Counted from the first letter of the stretch, positions 45,515 through 52,817 are shown. The stretch is 64,000 bases of DNA from Niastella sp. OAS944 (GCA_024809215.1 JANUBW010000013.1:62001-126000), one strand, 5' to 3'. Notes: a model not told the origin generated them from the letters alone. Translations and numbers: made by a program.

Positions 45515-46978
45515 TTACTCACCGTCCAATTGGTTTTTAACTTTCCATTTCTTTGGTTCAGTACCATCCATTTTTACAATTTTGGGCATGAACTTACCAA
45601 CAACATCTACCAGTGACGACTGGCTTTTCATCACCGTTTCAATATCCTTGTAAGCGTGTGGTGCTTCATCTAATCCACCACCCAGCAATTTCACGCCAAA
45701 GCGCTGCAATTGCTCTTTCAATTCTTTATGTGTAATGGAATTCAAAGCTTTCGTACGGCTCATTCTTCTACCCGCACCATGCGATGCAGAAGAAACGGAA
45801 GCTGCCACTCCTTTTCCTTTTACAATAAAGCCCGGGGCGGTCATTGATCCGGGAATGATACCCAAAACATCTTTACCTGCAGGTGTTGCACCTTTACGGT
45901 GAACGATCAGTTCCTTCATTTTTCCATCATCACCGATCATCATTTCCTTCCAGGCAAAATTGTGATGGTTCTCAACCATTGTCAATGGTTTTTCGCCTAT
46001 TGCTTTTGCAAGTTTTGCATGAATTACATGATGACATGCTGATGCATAATCACCGGCCAGGTTCATTGCCATCCAGTACTCGATACCTTCAGTTTCATAT
46101 AAACCCAACCAGGCCAAATTGGCCGCATCGCCAGGCAAACGTCTTTTCTCGCGCGCTATTCTGGTGTAATGGTTAGCGATATTAGCGCCCAATGCTCTTG
46201 AACCGGAATGCGTTAACAATCCAATATACAAGCCGGCATCTATACCAAGGATAGCATCTTTTTCGGTGACCTCAACCAAACCAAATTCTGCAAAGTGGTT
46301 ACCCGATCCGCTTGACCCTAGTTGCTTCCAGGCCCTTGTTTGCAATTCTTTCAATAACGGCAATTCATCAAACTCCTTCCGTTCCATCACCTCATGATCA
46401 ACGGGGTCATCAAATATTTTTCCGCTACCAAACAAAGTGGCATCATTCAATTCACGTGCAAAGAAATGCTCGCGCTGTACCAGTTGTTTGGGATCAATAG
46501 GGAAAACACTCAAACACATACGGCATCCGATATCAACACCTACGCCGTAAGGGATCACCGCATTTTCTGTTGCGAGTACGCCACCTATAGGCAGTCCATA
46601 ACCGGCATGCGCATCGGGCATTAAAGCGCCCGCAACACTTATTGGCAAACGCGCCGCCTGGTTCATTTGATGCATAGCCGCTTCTTCAATATACTCCGCG
46701 CCAAATACATTAAAATGAATACCAGTTTTATTCAATTCAATTATTTCACCCGGCTCCTGTTCTTTCTGTGGTATAAGTTGCTGGGCTATTAACCCTAATA
46801 CGGCATCATTCTCATACTCTACAGGAGCGCTCAGAATCTTTTTCAATAAATCCATCACATCCTCCTTTTTCTCATACTTATAATTCTTCTCCATTACATT
46901 CATCGCTATGCTTATCACGGGTCCTTCGGGATAACCTATAGCCCGTAACTCTTTTCCTGAAATCTTTAACTTAGCCAT
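45515..46978 (-). CDS. rtcB: RtcB-family RNA-splicing ligase
   Basis: A 487-residue GTP/Mn-dependent RNA ligase that joins 2',3'-cyclic phosphate (or 3'-P) and 5'-OH ends. GVGVDIGCRMCLSVF holds the metal Asp and Cys, GSSGSGNHFAEFG and LTHSGSRALG further metal ligands, MVENHHNFAWKE the NHHN element, and SHGAGRRMSRTKA the His that becomes guanylylated. The ATG at 46978 gives the normal start. No archease gene is adjacent. It is the last gene of an RNA-repair island containing a second ligase (53300-54280), tRNA genes and a slipin, so tRNA repair or tRNA maturation is its likely role here. Confidence 0.94.
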   Translation of the reverse strand: MAKLKISGKELRAIGYPEGPVISIAMNVMEKNYKYEKKEDVMDLLKKILSAPVEYENDAVLGLIAQQLIPQKEQEPGEIIELNKTGIHFNVFGAEYIEEAAMHQMNQAARLPISVAGALMPDAHAGYGLPIGGVLATENAVIPYGVGVDIGCRMCLSVFPIDPKQLVQREHFFARELNDATLFGSGKIFDDPVDHEVMERKEFDELPLLKELQTRAWKQLGSSGSGNHFAEFGLVEVTEKDAILGIDAGLYIGLLTHSGSRALGANIANHYTRIAREKRRLPGDAANLAWLGLYETEGIEYWMAMNLAGDYASACHHVIHAKLAKAIGEKPLTMVENHHNFAWKEMMIGDDGKMKELIVHRKGATPAGKDVLGIIPGSMTAPGFIVKGKGVAASVSSASHGAGRRMSRTKALNSITHKELKEQLQRFGVKLLGGGLDEAPHAYKDIETVMKSQSSLVDVVGKFMPKIVKMDGTEPKKWKVKNQLDGE

Positions 46979-46992
46979 TGTTTGTTTTTTAT

Positions 46993-47559
46993 TCAACTAA
47001 CACCCAGGTTAAATTCAATTTCAACACGCTCCATTTGGGTAATATGTCTTTTTGCGTGCTGCACCAGAAAGTATATATAATGGTAAACGTCAATTTTACC
47101 CAGATTATTTACACTCATCATGGTTTTATACAGTACACCTTCGCCGTGTTGCAAGGCAAGTAAGTGGTTATGGCATTGCTTCAATTGTTGTTCCAGCTCA
47201 TGCCGTATTTCAGTTACCCGCATTCTGCCACGTGGCTCCATATGACCAGGCCGGCTCCATTCAAATGCCCTGTGCTGACCAATCACTTTTAAACGTTCCC
47301 AATCAAGATCATAATCGGCCAGACTGCCCAAAAAATCATATTTCTTTGATCTTTCAAGCGCCTTTCTGGTGCCTTTACTTATAAGCATCAGCAAATAATG
47401 GTTAGTCAGTGATACATGTTCCAATATTTTGCGAATGCTCCATCCCTTATTATCGGGCATATAATTCAACAGCTCACTTTCAATATCAAACCATTTGAAC
47501 AATTCATCAAAGGTTTGTGTGAGCTCTATTTCAATTGTATTTATTACTTCGGTCATCAT
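46993..47559 (-). CDS. DinB-superfamily four-helix-bundle protein
   Basis: A 188-residue DinB/YfiT-fold protein. The metal-binding histidines typical of the fold are visible: ILEHVSLTNHYLL (about 46-58) and FLVQHAKRHITQMERV (about 164-179). Members are diverse metal-dependent enzymes, often thiol transferases; this one has no further functional signature. It lies 14 bp upstream of rtcB on the same strand, between rtcB and the slipin, and so may belong to the RNA-repair island, although DinB proteins are common passengers. Confidence 0.85.
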   Translation of the reverse strand: MMTEVINTIEIELTQTFDELFKWFDIESELLNYMPDNKGWSIRKILEHVSLTNHYLLMLISKGTRKALERSKKYDFLGSLADYDLDWERLKVIGQHRAFEWSRPGHMEPRGRMRVTEIRHELEQQLKQCHNHLLALQHGEGVLYKTMMSVNNLGKIDVYHYIYFLVQHAKRHITQMERVEIEFNLGVS

Positions 47560-47680
47560 AAAAAATTCTTTTACGGGTTACTTACTTTAATTTAACCGAA
47601 TGGGAATAAAGCAGTCCCCGCCGTTGCGGGGGCCTGCTTTAATTTTCAAGGCTATACAACTTACAATCAAAAAAAGCTTG

Positions 47681-48781
47681 TTACTTCTGTGATACCAGTA
47701 TCTGTTTCAACTGATCTATTAATACACCATTGCCGTTTATGCTGATGTTACTGATCTTATCAGCTATCTTTTCCACATATTCCATTTCTTTCAGCTTCCA
47801 CAACATGGCATTATCTTCCATCAGCTTGGCGGTATTCAACAGGCTTCGGGTACTCGCAGCTTCTTCCCGACGCATAATGATGTTTGCCTGTGCTTTCTTT
47901 TCGGCAACCAACACCTGGTTCATGATCTCCTTCACATCGCCTGGCAGAATAATATCACGGATCCCAAATCCACTCACTTCCACACCCAGCGCTTCGGCAT
48001 TGCCTTTTACAGATTCAAGGATGTATGGAGTGATACTTTCTTTCTTCTCTAACAGTTCATCGAATGGTAATCGGCCAACATATTCACGCAGTGCCAACTG
48101 AAATAACACATACAGTTGGTAGCTGAAGTCTTTATTTTGTAACACAGCCTTTTCAATATCTTTCACTTTATACTGCGCCCAGGCGTTTATACGCAAAGCT
48201 GCTTTGTCTTTGGTCAAAATTTCCTGGCCATTGATCTCTGCCTGTTGCTGACGCATATCAAGTTTGTTCACCAGTACTGCTATTCCATTTTTCCAGCAGT
48301 TGTAAACGCCGGCATCAAGGGTTTGCACAAATTTTCCATCTACATACAAAACACCCTTTTCATGGCTTTCCACTGTAAAGCTGCGTACGTAAGGCGCTAT
48401 CAGTTTATTTTGTAAAGTGGCACGATCGATGTTCTCAGTGATCTCCACTTTACTAATATCGGCACGTACAAAATCGTACACGATCGCACTTTTCCAAAAT
48501 GTGTAACGCCCGGCATTAAGCACCTGCTTCAGCAAACCGTTCTCGTACTGCAATACGATCTCATTATTTTTAACATCTACCACATGCAGTGCATCTGCCA
48601 AAGCCACATCCTGCAACAGAATGTTCAATTCAACAGGCGCCACAAATGGTTGCAGTATATTATAAACATGTACTGTTTCGTTTTTCCAGAACCAGTAACT
48701 GCCTTCTTTTAACATACGTTGGTATACACCTCGCTTAAATACCAGGGCAACCTGGTAAGCGTTCACACGAATATTTTTCAT
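47681..48781 (-). CDS. Slipin (stomatin/SPFH band 7) family protein
   Basis: A 366-residue SPFH protein. The middle region (about 115-300) is the band-7 domain with FTVESHEKGVLYVDGKF, ELLEKKESITPYILESVKG, and the signature GFGIRDIILPGDVKEIMNQVLVAEKKAQANIIMRREEAA (in parts), followed by a short coiled coil. Unlike classical slipins it has no obvious N-terminal hydrophobic hairpin; instead about 110 extra residues form a repeated beta-rich domain (WFWKNETVHVY, TFWKSAIVYDF, NCWKNGIAVLV). Slipins with this layout recur beside RtcB-type RNA-repair genes in bacteria. It separates rtcB/DinB from the tRNA-like patch. Confidence 0.87.
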   Translation of the reverse strand: MKNIRVNAYQVALVFKRGVYQRMLKEGSYWFWKNETVHVYNILQPFVAPVELNILLQDVALADALHVVDVKNNEIVLQYENGLLKQVLNAGRYTFWKSAIVYDFVRADISKVEITENIDRATLQNKLIAPYVRSFTVESHEKGVLYVDGKFVQTLDAGVYNCWKNGIAVLVNKLDMRQQQAEINGQEILTKDKAALRINAWAQYKVKDIEKAVLQNKDFSYQLYVLFQLALREYVGRLPFDELLEKKESITPYILESVKGNAEALGVEVSGFGIRDIILPGDVKEIMNQVLVAEKKAQANIIMRREEAASTRSLLNTAKLMEDNAMLWKLKEMEYVEKIADKISNISINGNGVLIDQLKQILVSQK

Positions 48782-48919
48782 TGGTACTCTTTTTAAAGGT
48801 TAAAAAATAAAGCCGGTATTATCTTCCATCCCGTAATTGCGGAAACAATATTTACCGGCGCTCGCTATACCAGTTCGTCATTGTAACATTTGTTGCAGCA
48901 TCTTCAACAAACTGTTCTT

Positions 48920-49034
48920 TGATCGAAGGGATATAAACCCCGCCAACTCCTGATTGCCTGCAAGGCATTTACGAGATTGCGATGCCGCCCTTTGCGGAAC
49001 CGCGGGTCAATAACCCGGCTTTATGTTGCGATCA
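48920..49034 (-). ncRNA. tRNA-like element, strongly divergent
   Basis: On the minus strand TGATCG (49034-49029) can pair with CGATCA (48925-48920), closing about 115 nt as an acceptor-like helix. Just inside the 3' strand lies a T-arm-like hairpin CGGGG-TTTATAT-CCCTT, and further in an arm with a 7-nt loop CTTGCAG flanked by AATGC/GCAAT. The 5' part contains extra hairpins (CGGGT/ACCCG). It could be a tRNA with an insertion or a degenerate relic; the call is speculative. Confidence 0.2.
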
Positions 49035-49055
49035 CCATTTTTTAGGAAGCGGTGT

Positions 49056-49181
49056 ACTTCCTCAAATCCAAGCATTAGGAATGCTTTGCGTTGCCAATTA
49101 CGCTAATCCCTCTTGTGAAGGATGTGGGACTCGAACCCACATTATTGAAGTCTGTTGCTCTACCACTGAGCTATCCTGTCA
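49056..49181 (-). ncRNA. Composite tRNA-like segments (half tRNAs A and C, Arg-CCU-like)
   Basis: Reading the minus strand from 49181: GACAGGA, TA, an intact D-arm GCTCAGTGGTAGAGC, then ACAGACTTCAAT with no 3' anticodon-stem strand; directly after comes a complete T-arm GTGGG-TTCGAGT-CCCAC, acceptor strand ATCCTTC, the linker ACAA, and then GAGGGAT, TA, D-arm GCGT...ACGC and a perfect anticodon arm AAGCA-TTCCTAA-TGCTT (anticodon CCU). ATCCTTC pairs fully with GAGGGAT across the ACAA linker. So a 3' half precedes the 5' half that it fits, as in circularly permuted tRNA genes. Confidence 0.45.
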
Positions 49182-49182
49182 T

Positions 49183-49232
49183 GTGACAAGAAAGGGAGTC
49201 GAACCCCTGACCCACAGGTTATAGCAGGCATA
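49183..49232 (-). ncRNA. tRNA 3'-half-like segment B
   Basis: The minus strand shows ATAACCTGTGGGTC, a T-arm AGGGG-TTCGACT-CCCTT and acceptor strand TCTTGTC plus A, i.e. the 3' half of a tRNA (Met- or Ile-like by its ATAACCTGT loop/stem), but no D-arm or 5' acceptor strand lies upstream. Its acceptor strand TCTTGTC pairs over seven positions (one G-U) with GACAGGA, the 5' strand of the next segment, across the 4-nt linker ACAT. Confidence 0.45.
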
Positions 49233-49383
49233 CTCCGATTGTAACACAGCATACAGATAGTTACTACGTCTGCACTGTTGTGCCTCATTGAAACACCAAC
49301 CACGGTTGTTTTCAATCGGCTATATACCTGTCTTCCCGTTAGGGAAGCTTTTTATTGCATCGTGTTCCGATGCAGTTAATATT

Positions 49384-50130
49384 TTATAATAAACCTTCTT
49401 CAATATCATTCAGAAGAAGATGAACAGGGCGGTTTTTACAAGGGTTCTTAACAGGAAACCTAAGATCGTCAAAGCCTTTCCCATAAGAACATTTTCCGTA
49501 AACCAGTTTTTCCACGCGACACCGATGATTATTCCATTCCAGGTAATCATCTATCTCATGCATTCTTTTCTCAAGCTCAACATCTTTTTTTCTTACTTTA
49601 TCGATCATATTAGGCCTAACACGCAATACAAAACGCCATGGTTCGCAAAAAACATATCGTTTAATAAGTTCACGCTTCCAGGTGTATTCCCAGTGTTCAT
49701 AGAAAAACTGCCTTTCAACCTCGGTAAACCCCATTCTCTCAAACTGATAAGAATATGGCCTTAATAAAGACTGCGTTTTAACTCCATATTTATTTCTGCC
49801 ATACCTTCTTTTACGAACCCTGAAATCTTTTCTATAACTCCAATCGTGCGTGTTTATCTTTTTCAAAATGTTATCAAAGAACTCAGCATGTTTACTTCTT
49901 GCAACATCTTCACGTAATACAAAATTTCGTTTCCATCCTTTCTGAACAGGTGGTGTAAGCGGTTCCCAGCCAAGATTTCTTTGCAGGCGCCTTAACATTC
50001 TATTTTCCTTATGCAGGCGTATCAATTGTTTATCAAAATCCTCATACTGCATGCGCTTTTTTTGCCTTACAGTACGCAGTCGATACGAAAGAATTTCAGT
50101 ACCGAATTCACGAACGAGTTTTGTGTCCAT
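49384..50130 (-). CDS. Basic protein of unknown function in the RNA-repair island
   Basis: About 248 residues, not recognised. It is strongly basic and aromatic: RLRTVRQKKRMQYEDFDKQLIRLHKENRMLRRLQRNLGW-type helices at the N-terminus (heptad-like, probably coiled), then KDFRVRKRRYGRNKYG and RWFVLRVRP-like blocks, and a C-terminal part with scattered Cys/His (NNHRCRVEKLVYGKCSYG, NPCKNRP). The composition suggests RNA binding; this is inference. The ATG at 50130 is preferred to an in-frame TTG/other start at 50169. It sits between the tRNA-like patch and the YkuK-type gene on the same strand. Confidence 0.75.
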   Translation of the reverse strand: MDTKLVREFGTEILSYRLRTVRQKKRMQYEDFDKQLIRLHKENRMLRRLQRNLGWEPLTPPVQKGWKRNFVLREDVARSKHAEFFDNILKKINTHDWSYRKDFRVRKRRYGRNKYGVKTQSLLRPYSYQFERMGFTEVERQFFYEHWEYTWKRELIKRYVFCEPWRFVLRVRPNMIDKVRKKDVELEKRMHEIDDYLEWNNHRCRVEKLVYGKCSYGKGFDDLRFPVKNPCKNRPVHLLLNDIEEGLL

Positions 50131-50285
50131 AATGATCTTTTTTGTTTCGATCGAAAACTGCGGTGCCATTGCTCCATTGTCATTTTCTTCATTATGAACT
50201 GTGTACTCTTTTTCATTGTAAAATGTTTTAGCGGATTAATTATTTTGAAACTTACCCAGGGCTTTTACACCCCGGATAAGTATTT

Positions 50286-50768
50286 TTATTGAACTACTTT
50301 ATTCGCACAGCTTGTGCTGGCAAAAGCGTAAGGTTTGGCCTTGAACTCAAAACCCATACCCATAATGTAGCCCATGGCCTCTTTCAATGCATCGTTACTT
50401 TTAAAGTTGGGGTTGGTATTGATGTCGGCATGCACCTCCATATCAACGTTGTAAATAGTAAACACGTGACAAAGCGCGTATGCGATCTCTATACTTTTTG
50501 AAACCTCTGTTAACATACGTTGTTTTATGTTCATCTTTTGCATGGTAGATTCGTTATGTATAAACATAAAACCACCTTTGCCTTTGCGAATGAACACGAT
50601 CACCGTTGCGAATTCGGTTTCTCTACCCTTAACCTGGCTATCGGTACCTATACACACCTTTACTGTGTGTCCCATCTCCTTTTCACGAACCAGTACGGCC
50701 CTTACTTCATCTTCAATGGGTTTTTTAATAATTGTACCGTCTAACCGCCTCCAATGCTGATGTTCCAT
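50286..50768 (-). CDS. YkuK-family (DUF458) RNase H-like protein
   Basis: A 160-residue protein of the DUF458/YkuK family, which has a ribonuclease H-like fold. KVCIGTDSQVKGRETEFATVIVF (in parts, about 37-59) holds the first acidic residue in GTDSQ, and VDMEVHADINTNPNFKSN (about 108-125) the later acidic/Asn motif. Its biochemical activity is not established to my knowledge; a nuclease acting on RNA would fit the island. Unusually for this genome, a strong Shine-Dalgarno sequence GGAGG stands 7 nt before the ATG at 50768. It follows the AAA ATPase gene by 22 bp. Confidence 0.86.
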   Translation of the reverse strand: MEHQHWRRLDGTIIKKPIEDEVRAVLVREKEMGHTVKVCIGTDSQVKGRETEFATVIVFIRKGKGGFMFIHNESTMQKMNIKQRMLTEVSKSIEIAYALCHVFTIYNVDMEVHADINTNPNFKSNDALKEAMGYIMGMGFEFKAKPYAFASTSCANKVVQ

Positions 50769-50790
50769 GGTTTACCTCCATTCTGTATAT

Positions 50791-51864
50791 TTAGTTTTCA
50801 ATCAAATTGCGTCTGAAACCAATCACTTCTACCCTGTTTGCCTGCGGTTCTTTTTCATGCGGGTTGGCAATCTCTGCAATTGTCATTGGTTGTTTAATTT
50901 CTGTGTTCAACCCCAAATGACTGCTTAACCGCTTTGCTTTTGAAACACTCAATTTTCCAAACTCATATTTTGCGATCAATCTTCCCTTTCGCATCAATGC
51001 GCTATCTACCAGTGTGAGCGAATTATTGAAAGTGCATATGAGTTGAACGTTTAGAAAATCGGCCAGTAACCCATCTGAAATATTCAGCAGGTTAGATACT
51101 GATGAACCCGAATTGTATTTGCGGTCCATGATAATGTTCTCTGCATCTTCAATGATCACAACCGTGTTAGGATTATCGATCAGCATCTCAATAAACTCAG
51201 GGTTCATCAGATTGCCCGCTACTGAGGGCGACAAAAACATTACCCGCTTTTTGATCTTTCCGATCAGGTATCGCAGATAGGTTGTTTTTCCTGTTCCCGG
51301 TAAACCATGCAACAACACAATCCCCTTATCATTCTTTTTATTCAACCGCTGCCTGATCACATTATCCACTTCCTTGAAGTCATCTTCGTAAAAAAGATCG
51401 AGGTCAAGTTTTGTGCGTTTTATCTCCATAGCTTTCAGATCGAGCCCCTGCCCATCCTGCACCATTAAATTGATCTCGAGCGGTTGCCGTCTTTGCCGTT
51501 CCCTGAATTTGCCTGCCAGATCTGTAATTGCATTTAGCAATTCAGGATTAGCTCCATCGTGCAGGATCTCACAGTAATGTTCATCGAACTCAATAAGGCA
51601 ATTGCCTTCCAGCACAACGATCGTTTTATCGAACTGAAACTTCTTTTTCTTACGTTCGTACCAACGATACTGGTGTATGTGCTTTATTTTACCACCCAAT
51701 TGCTCCTTAAGCGCTTCAAATATCTTTTCCCCGTCTACCTGGCTCATAAAGCTCAGGCTGGGTAACACGTTAAAATAGTACAGGTATAATACTTTATTAT
51801 CCAGATAGCGACGCCCAAACACATTGTTGGTATTTATCACCTTCTGTGCAAATAAATTCTCCAT
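50791..51864 (-). CDS. BCS1-like AAA ATPase
   Basis: A 357-residue AAA protein. The N-terminal 170 residues are a family-specific domain (LSFMSQVDGEKIFEALKEQ ... WYERKKKKFQFDKTIVVLEG). The ATPase core has Walker A HGLPGTGKTTYLRYL (about 185-199), Walker B TVVIIEDAENII (about 232-243), sensor-1 LICTFNNSLTLVD and an arginine-containing ALMRKGRLIAKYEF. It resembles the AAA module of BCS1-type proteins without a membrane segment. In the island it could remodel RNA-protein complexes; substrate unknown. It follows the tRNA array and precedes the YkuK-type gene. Confidence 0.87.
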   Translation of the reverse strand: MENLFAQKVINTNNVFGRRYLDNKVLYLYYFNVLPSLSFMSQVDGEKIFEALKEQLGGKIKHIHQYRWYERKKKKFQFDKTIVVLEGNCLIEFDEHYCEILHDGANPELLNAITDLAGKFRERQRRQPLEINLMVQDGQGLDLKAMEIKRTKLDLDLFYEDDFKEVDNVIRQRLNKKNDKGIVLLHGLPGTGKTTYLRYLIGKIKKRVMFLSPSVAGNLMNPEFIEMLIDNPNTVVIIEDAENIIMDRKYNSGSSVSNLLNISDGLLADFLNVQLICTFNNSLTLVDSALMRKGRLIAKYEFGKLSVSKAKRLSSHLGLNTEIKQPMTIAEIANPHEKEPQANRVEVIGFRRNLIEN

Positions 51865-51965
51865 ATTTTTTATTAAATAGTTAATAGATGTATGATCCTT
51901 TGTTCAACAAAGAATGTATCCGCTAACTATTTCATTACAAGAGTGCGCATAACCTGTTGTTTTAG

Positions 51966-52037
51966 CACGGGCTCTTCGACTCGAACGAAGACTATCGGTT
52001 TTGGAGACGCGACATGCTGCCATTACATTAAGCCCAT
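51966..52037 (-). tRNA. tRNA-Trp-like (CCA), aberrant anticodon stem
   Basis: Acceptor ATGGGCT/AGCCCGT (7 pairs with one G-U), D-arm ATGT...GCAT, loop CTCCAAA with anticodon CCA and T-arm CTTCG-TTCGAGT-CGAAG. The 3' anticodon strand ACCGA expects TCGGT but the 5' side reads TCGCGT, i.e. one inserted C. Last gene of the array in transcription order. Confidence 0.7.
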
Positions 52038-52043
52038 ATTTTG

Positions 52044-52118
52044 TGGTGCCTCGCGGAATCGAACCACGATGATCCCGGCTTCAACGGGATGCAATAGAAC
52101 CATCTCTGTCAAAGCACC
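52044..52118 (-). tRNA. tRNA-Phe-like (GAA)
   Basis: Acceptor GGTGCTT/AGGCACC, anticodon arm TCCCG-TTGAAGC-CGGGA (anticodon GAA) and T-arm CGTGG-TTCGATT-CCGCG are well formed. The D region ACAG-AGATGGTT-CTAT is atypical, with one mismatch and extra bases before the anticodon stem. Confidence 0.75.
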
Positions 52119-52121
52119 TGG

Positions 52122-52194
52122 TAGTCTGTATGAGGATCGAACTCATCCACCTGGTTCGAAAGACCAGTGCCCTAACCAACTAGGCGAACAGACC
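52122..52194 (-). tRNA. tRNA-Glu (UUC)
   Basis: Acceptor GGTCTGT/ACAGACT, D-arm GCCTAGTTGGTTAGGGC, anticodon arm CTGGT-CTTTCGA-ACCAG (anticodon TTC) and T-arm ATGAG-TTCGATC-CTCAT. The discriminator A is followed by CCA (52119-52121), the only array member where CCA seems encoded. Only three bases separate it from the next gene. Confidence 0.82.
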
Positions 52195-52202
52195 AATTTT
52201 TG

Positions 52203-52274
52203 CGGATGATGAAAGATTCGAACTTTCGACCCTGCCCTTAACAGGGGCACGCTCTACCACTGAGCTAATCATCC
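52203..52274 (-). tRNA. tRNA-Asn (GUU)
   Basis: Perfect acceptor GGATGAT/ATCATCC, D-arm GCTCAGTGGTAGAGC, anticodon arm TGCCC-CTGTTAA-GGGCA (anticodon GTT), T-arm GAAAG-TTCGAAT-CTTTC, discriminator G. All arms are canonical. Confidence 0.9.
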
Positions 52275-52290
52275 AATTTTTTATTTACTG

Positions 52291-52363
52291 TTGACCCGAT
52301 CGGACTCGAACCGATAGCCTTGTGCGTATAAGGCACCTGCTCCAACCGTTGAGCTACAGGTCA
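52291..52363 (-). tRNA. tRNA-Ile-like (UAU anticodon)
   Basis: Acceptor TGACCTG/CGGGTCA, D-arm GCTCAACGGTTGGAGC, anticodon arm GGTGC-CTTATAC-GCACA (one mismatch at the base of the stem; anticodon TAT) and T-arm ATCGG-TTCGAGT-CCGAT. UAU is rare in bacterial genomes, which usually read AUA with lysidine-modified CAU. Confidence 0.8.
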
Positions 52364-52371
52364 TTTTTTTG

Positions 52372-52445
52372 TTGGCCCGATGAGATTCGAACTCATAGTC
52401 TTCCGGGTAGAAGCCGGATGCTTAATCCAGTTAAGCTACGGACCA
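52372..52445 (-). tRNA. tRNA-Arg (UCU)
   Basis: Acceptor TGGTCCG/CGGGCCA, D-arm GCTTAACTGGATTAAGC, anticodon arm TCCGG-CTTCTAC-CCGGA (anticodon TCT) and T-arm ATGAG-TTCGAAT-CTCAT. Very similar to the tRNA-Lys two genes upstream, sharing its T-arm and acceptor 3' strand. Confidence 0.88.
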
Positions 52446-52450
52446 GTTAG

Positions 52451-52523
52451 TGATGACTGACAGACTCGAACTGTCAACCTGTATCGTATCAGAATACTGC
52501 TCTACCAATTGAGCTAAGTCATC
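52451..52523 (-). tRNA. tRNA-Ile (GAU)
   Basis: Perfect acceptor GATGACT/AGTCATC, D-arm GCTCAATTGGTAGAGC, anticodon arm GTATT-CTGATAC-GATAC (anticodon GAT) and T-arm GACAG-TTCGAGT-CTGTC. Five bases from the tRNA-Arg(UCU). Confidence 0.88.
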
Positions 52524-52531
52524 TTTTATTG

Positions 52532-52606
52532 TTGGCCCGATGAGACTCGAACTCATGATCCCCCGGGTAAAAGCCGGGTACTTTAATCCAACTAAGCTAC
52601 GGGCCA
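52532..52606 (-). tRNA. tRNA-Lys (UUU)
   Basis: Perfect acceptor TGGCCCG/CGGGCCA, D-arm GCTT...AAGT, anticodon arm CCCGG-CTTTTAC-CCGGG (anticodon TTT) and T-arm ATGAG-TTCGAGT-CTCAT. It closes the second sub-cluster; a 133-nt spacer lies upstream of it. Confidence 0.88.
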
Positions 52607-52739
52607 CTGAACTACTCTTTAACTACGCAATAGAACTGCGCAATAAAGATCATTCTCTTAATTTCTCTCTTATTCTTCAACACTACAAAGATGCACACCT
52701 AACTGCGCAGCATACTTGCGTATTAAAAACTTTTTTTTT
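52607..52739 (-). other. Spacer inside the tRNA array with short direct repeats
   Basis: This 133-nt gap splits the array in two. On the minus strand it carries three copies of a TGCGCAGTT-like motif (TGCGCAGTTA, TGCGCAGTTC, TGCGTAGTTA), which might be a regulator site or internal promoter region. No clear promoter box is seen. Confidence 0.35.
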
Positions 52740-52812
52740 GCTGACTTAGAAAGATTCGAACTTTCATCCCTGCGTTCGTAGCACAGTATTCTTCCGTTGA
52801 ACTATAAGTCAG
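52740..52812 (-). tRNA. tRNA-Arg (ACG)
   Basis: Perfect acceptor CTGACTT/AAGTCAG, D-arm GTTCAACGGAAGAAT preceded by three linker bases rather than two, anticodon arm CTGTG-CTACGAA-CGCAG (anticodon ACG) and T-arm GAAAG-TTCGAAT-CTTTC. ACG would need A-to-I editing by TadA to read CGN codons. Confidence 0.85.
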
Positions 52813-52817
52813 TATCG

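Larger units (their letters stand above)
48782..49383 (-). other. Non-coding, structured stretch with tRNA-like pieces
   Basis: About 600 bp without a protein gene, transcribed in the direction of its neighbours. It holds tRNA-like segments between 48920 and 49230 (listed separately) and several strong hairpins further upstream: ATTGAAAACAACC pairing with GGTTGGTGTTTCAAT (49313-49283, stem over 12 bp), CTTCCC-TAAC-GGGAAG (49333-49348) and GCATCG-GAACA-CGATGC (49358-49374). It looks like a cluster of structured RNAs rather than spacer. Confidence 0.5.

Noticed and set aside
51892-52209. Plus-strand 105-codon open frame inside the tRNA array
   Set aside because: It is the antisense of tRNA genes, whose secondary structure fully explains the sequence.
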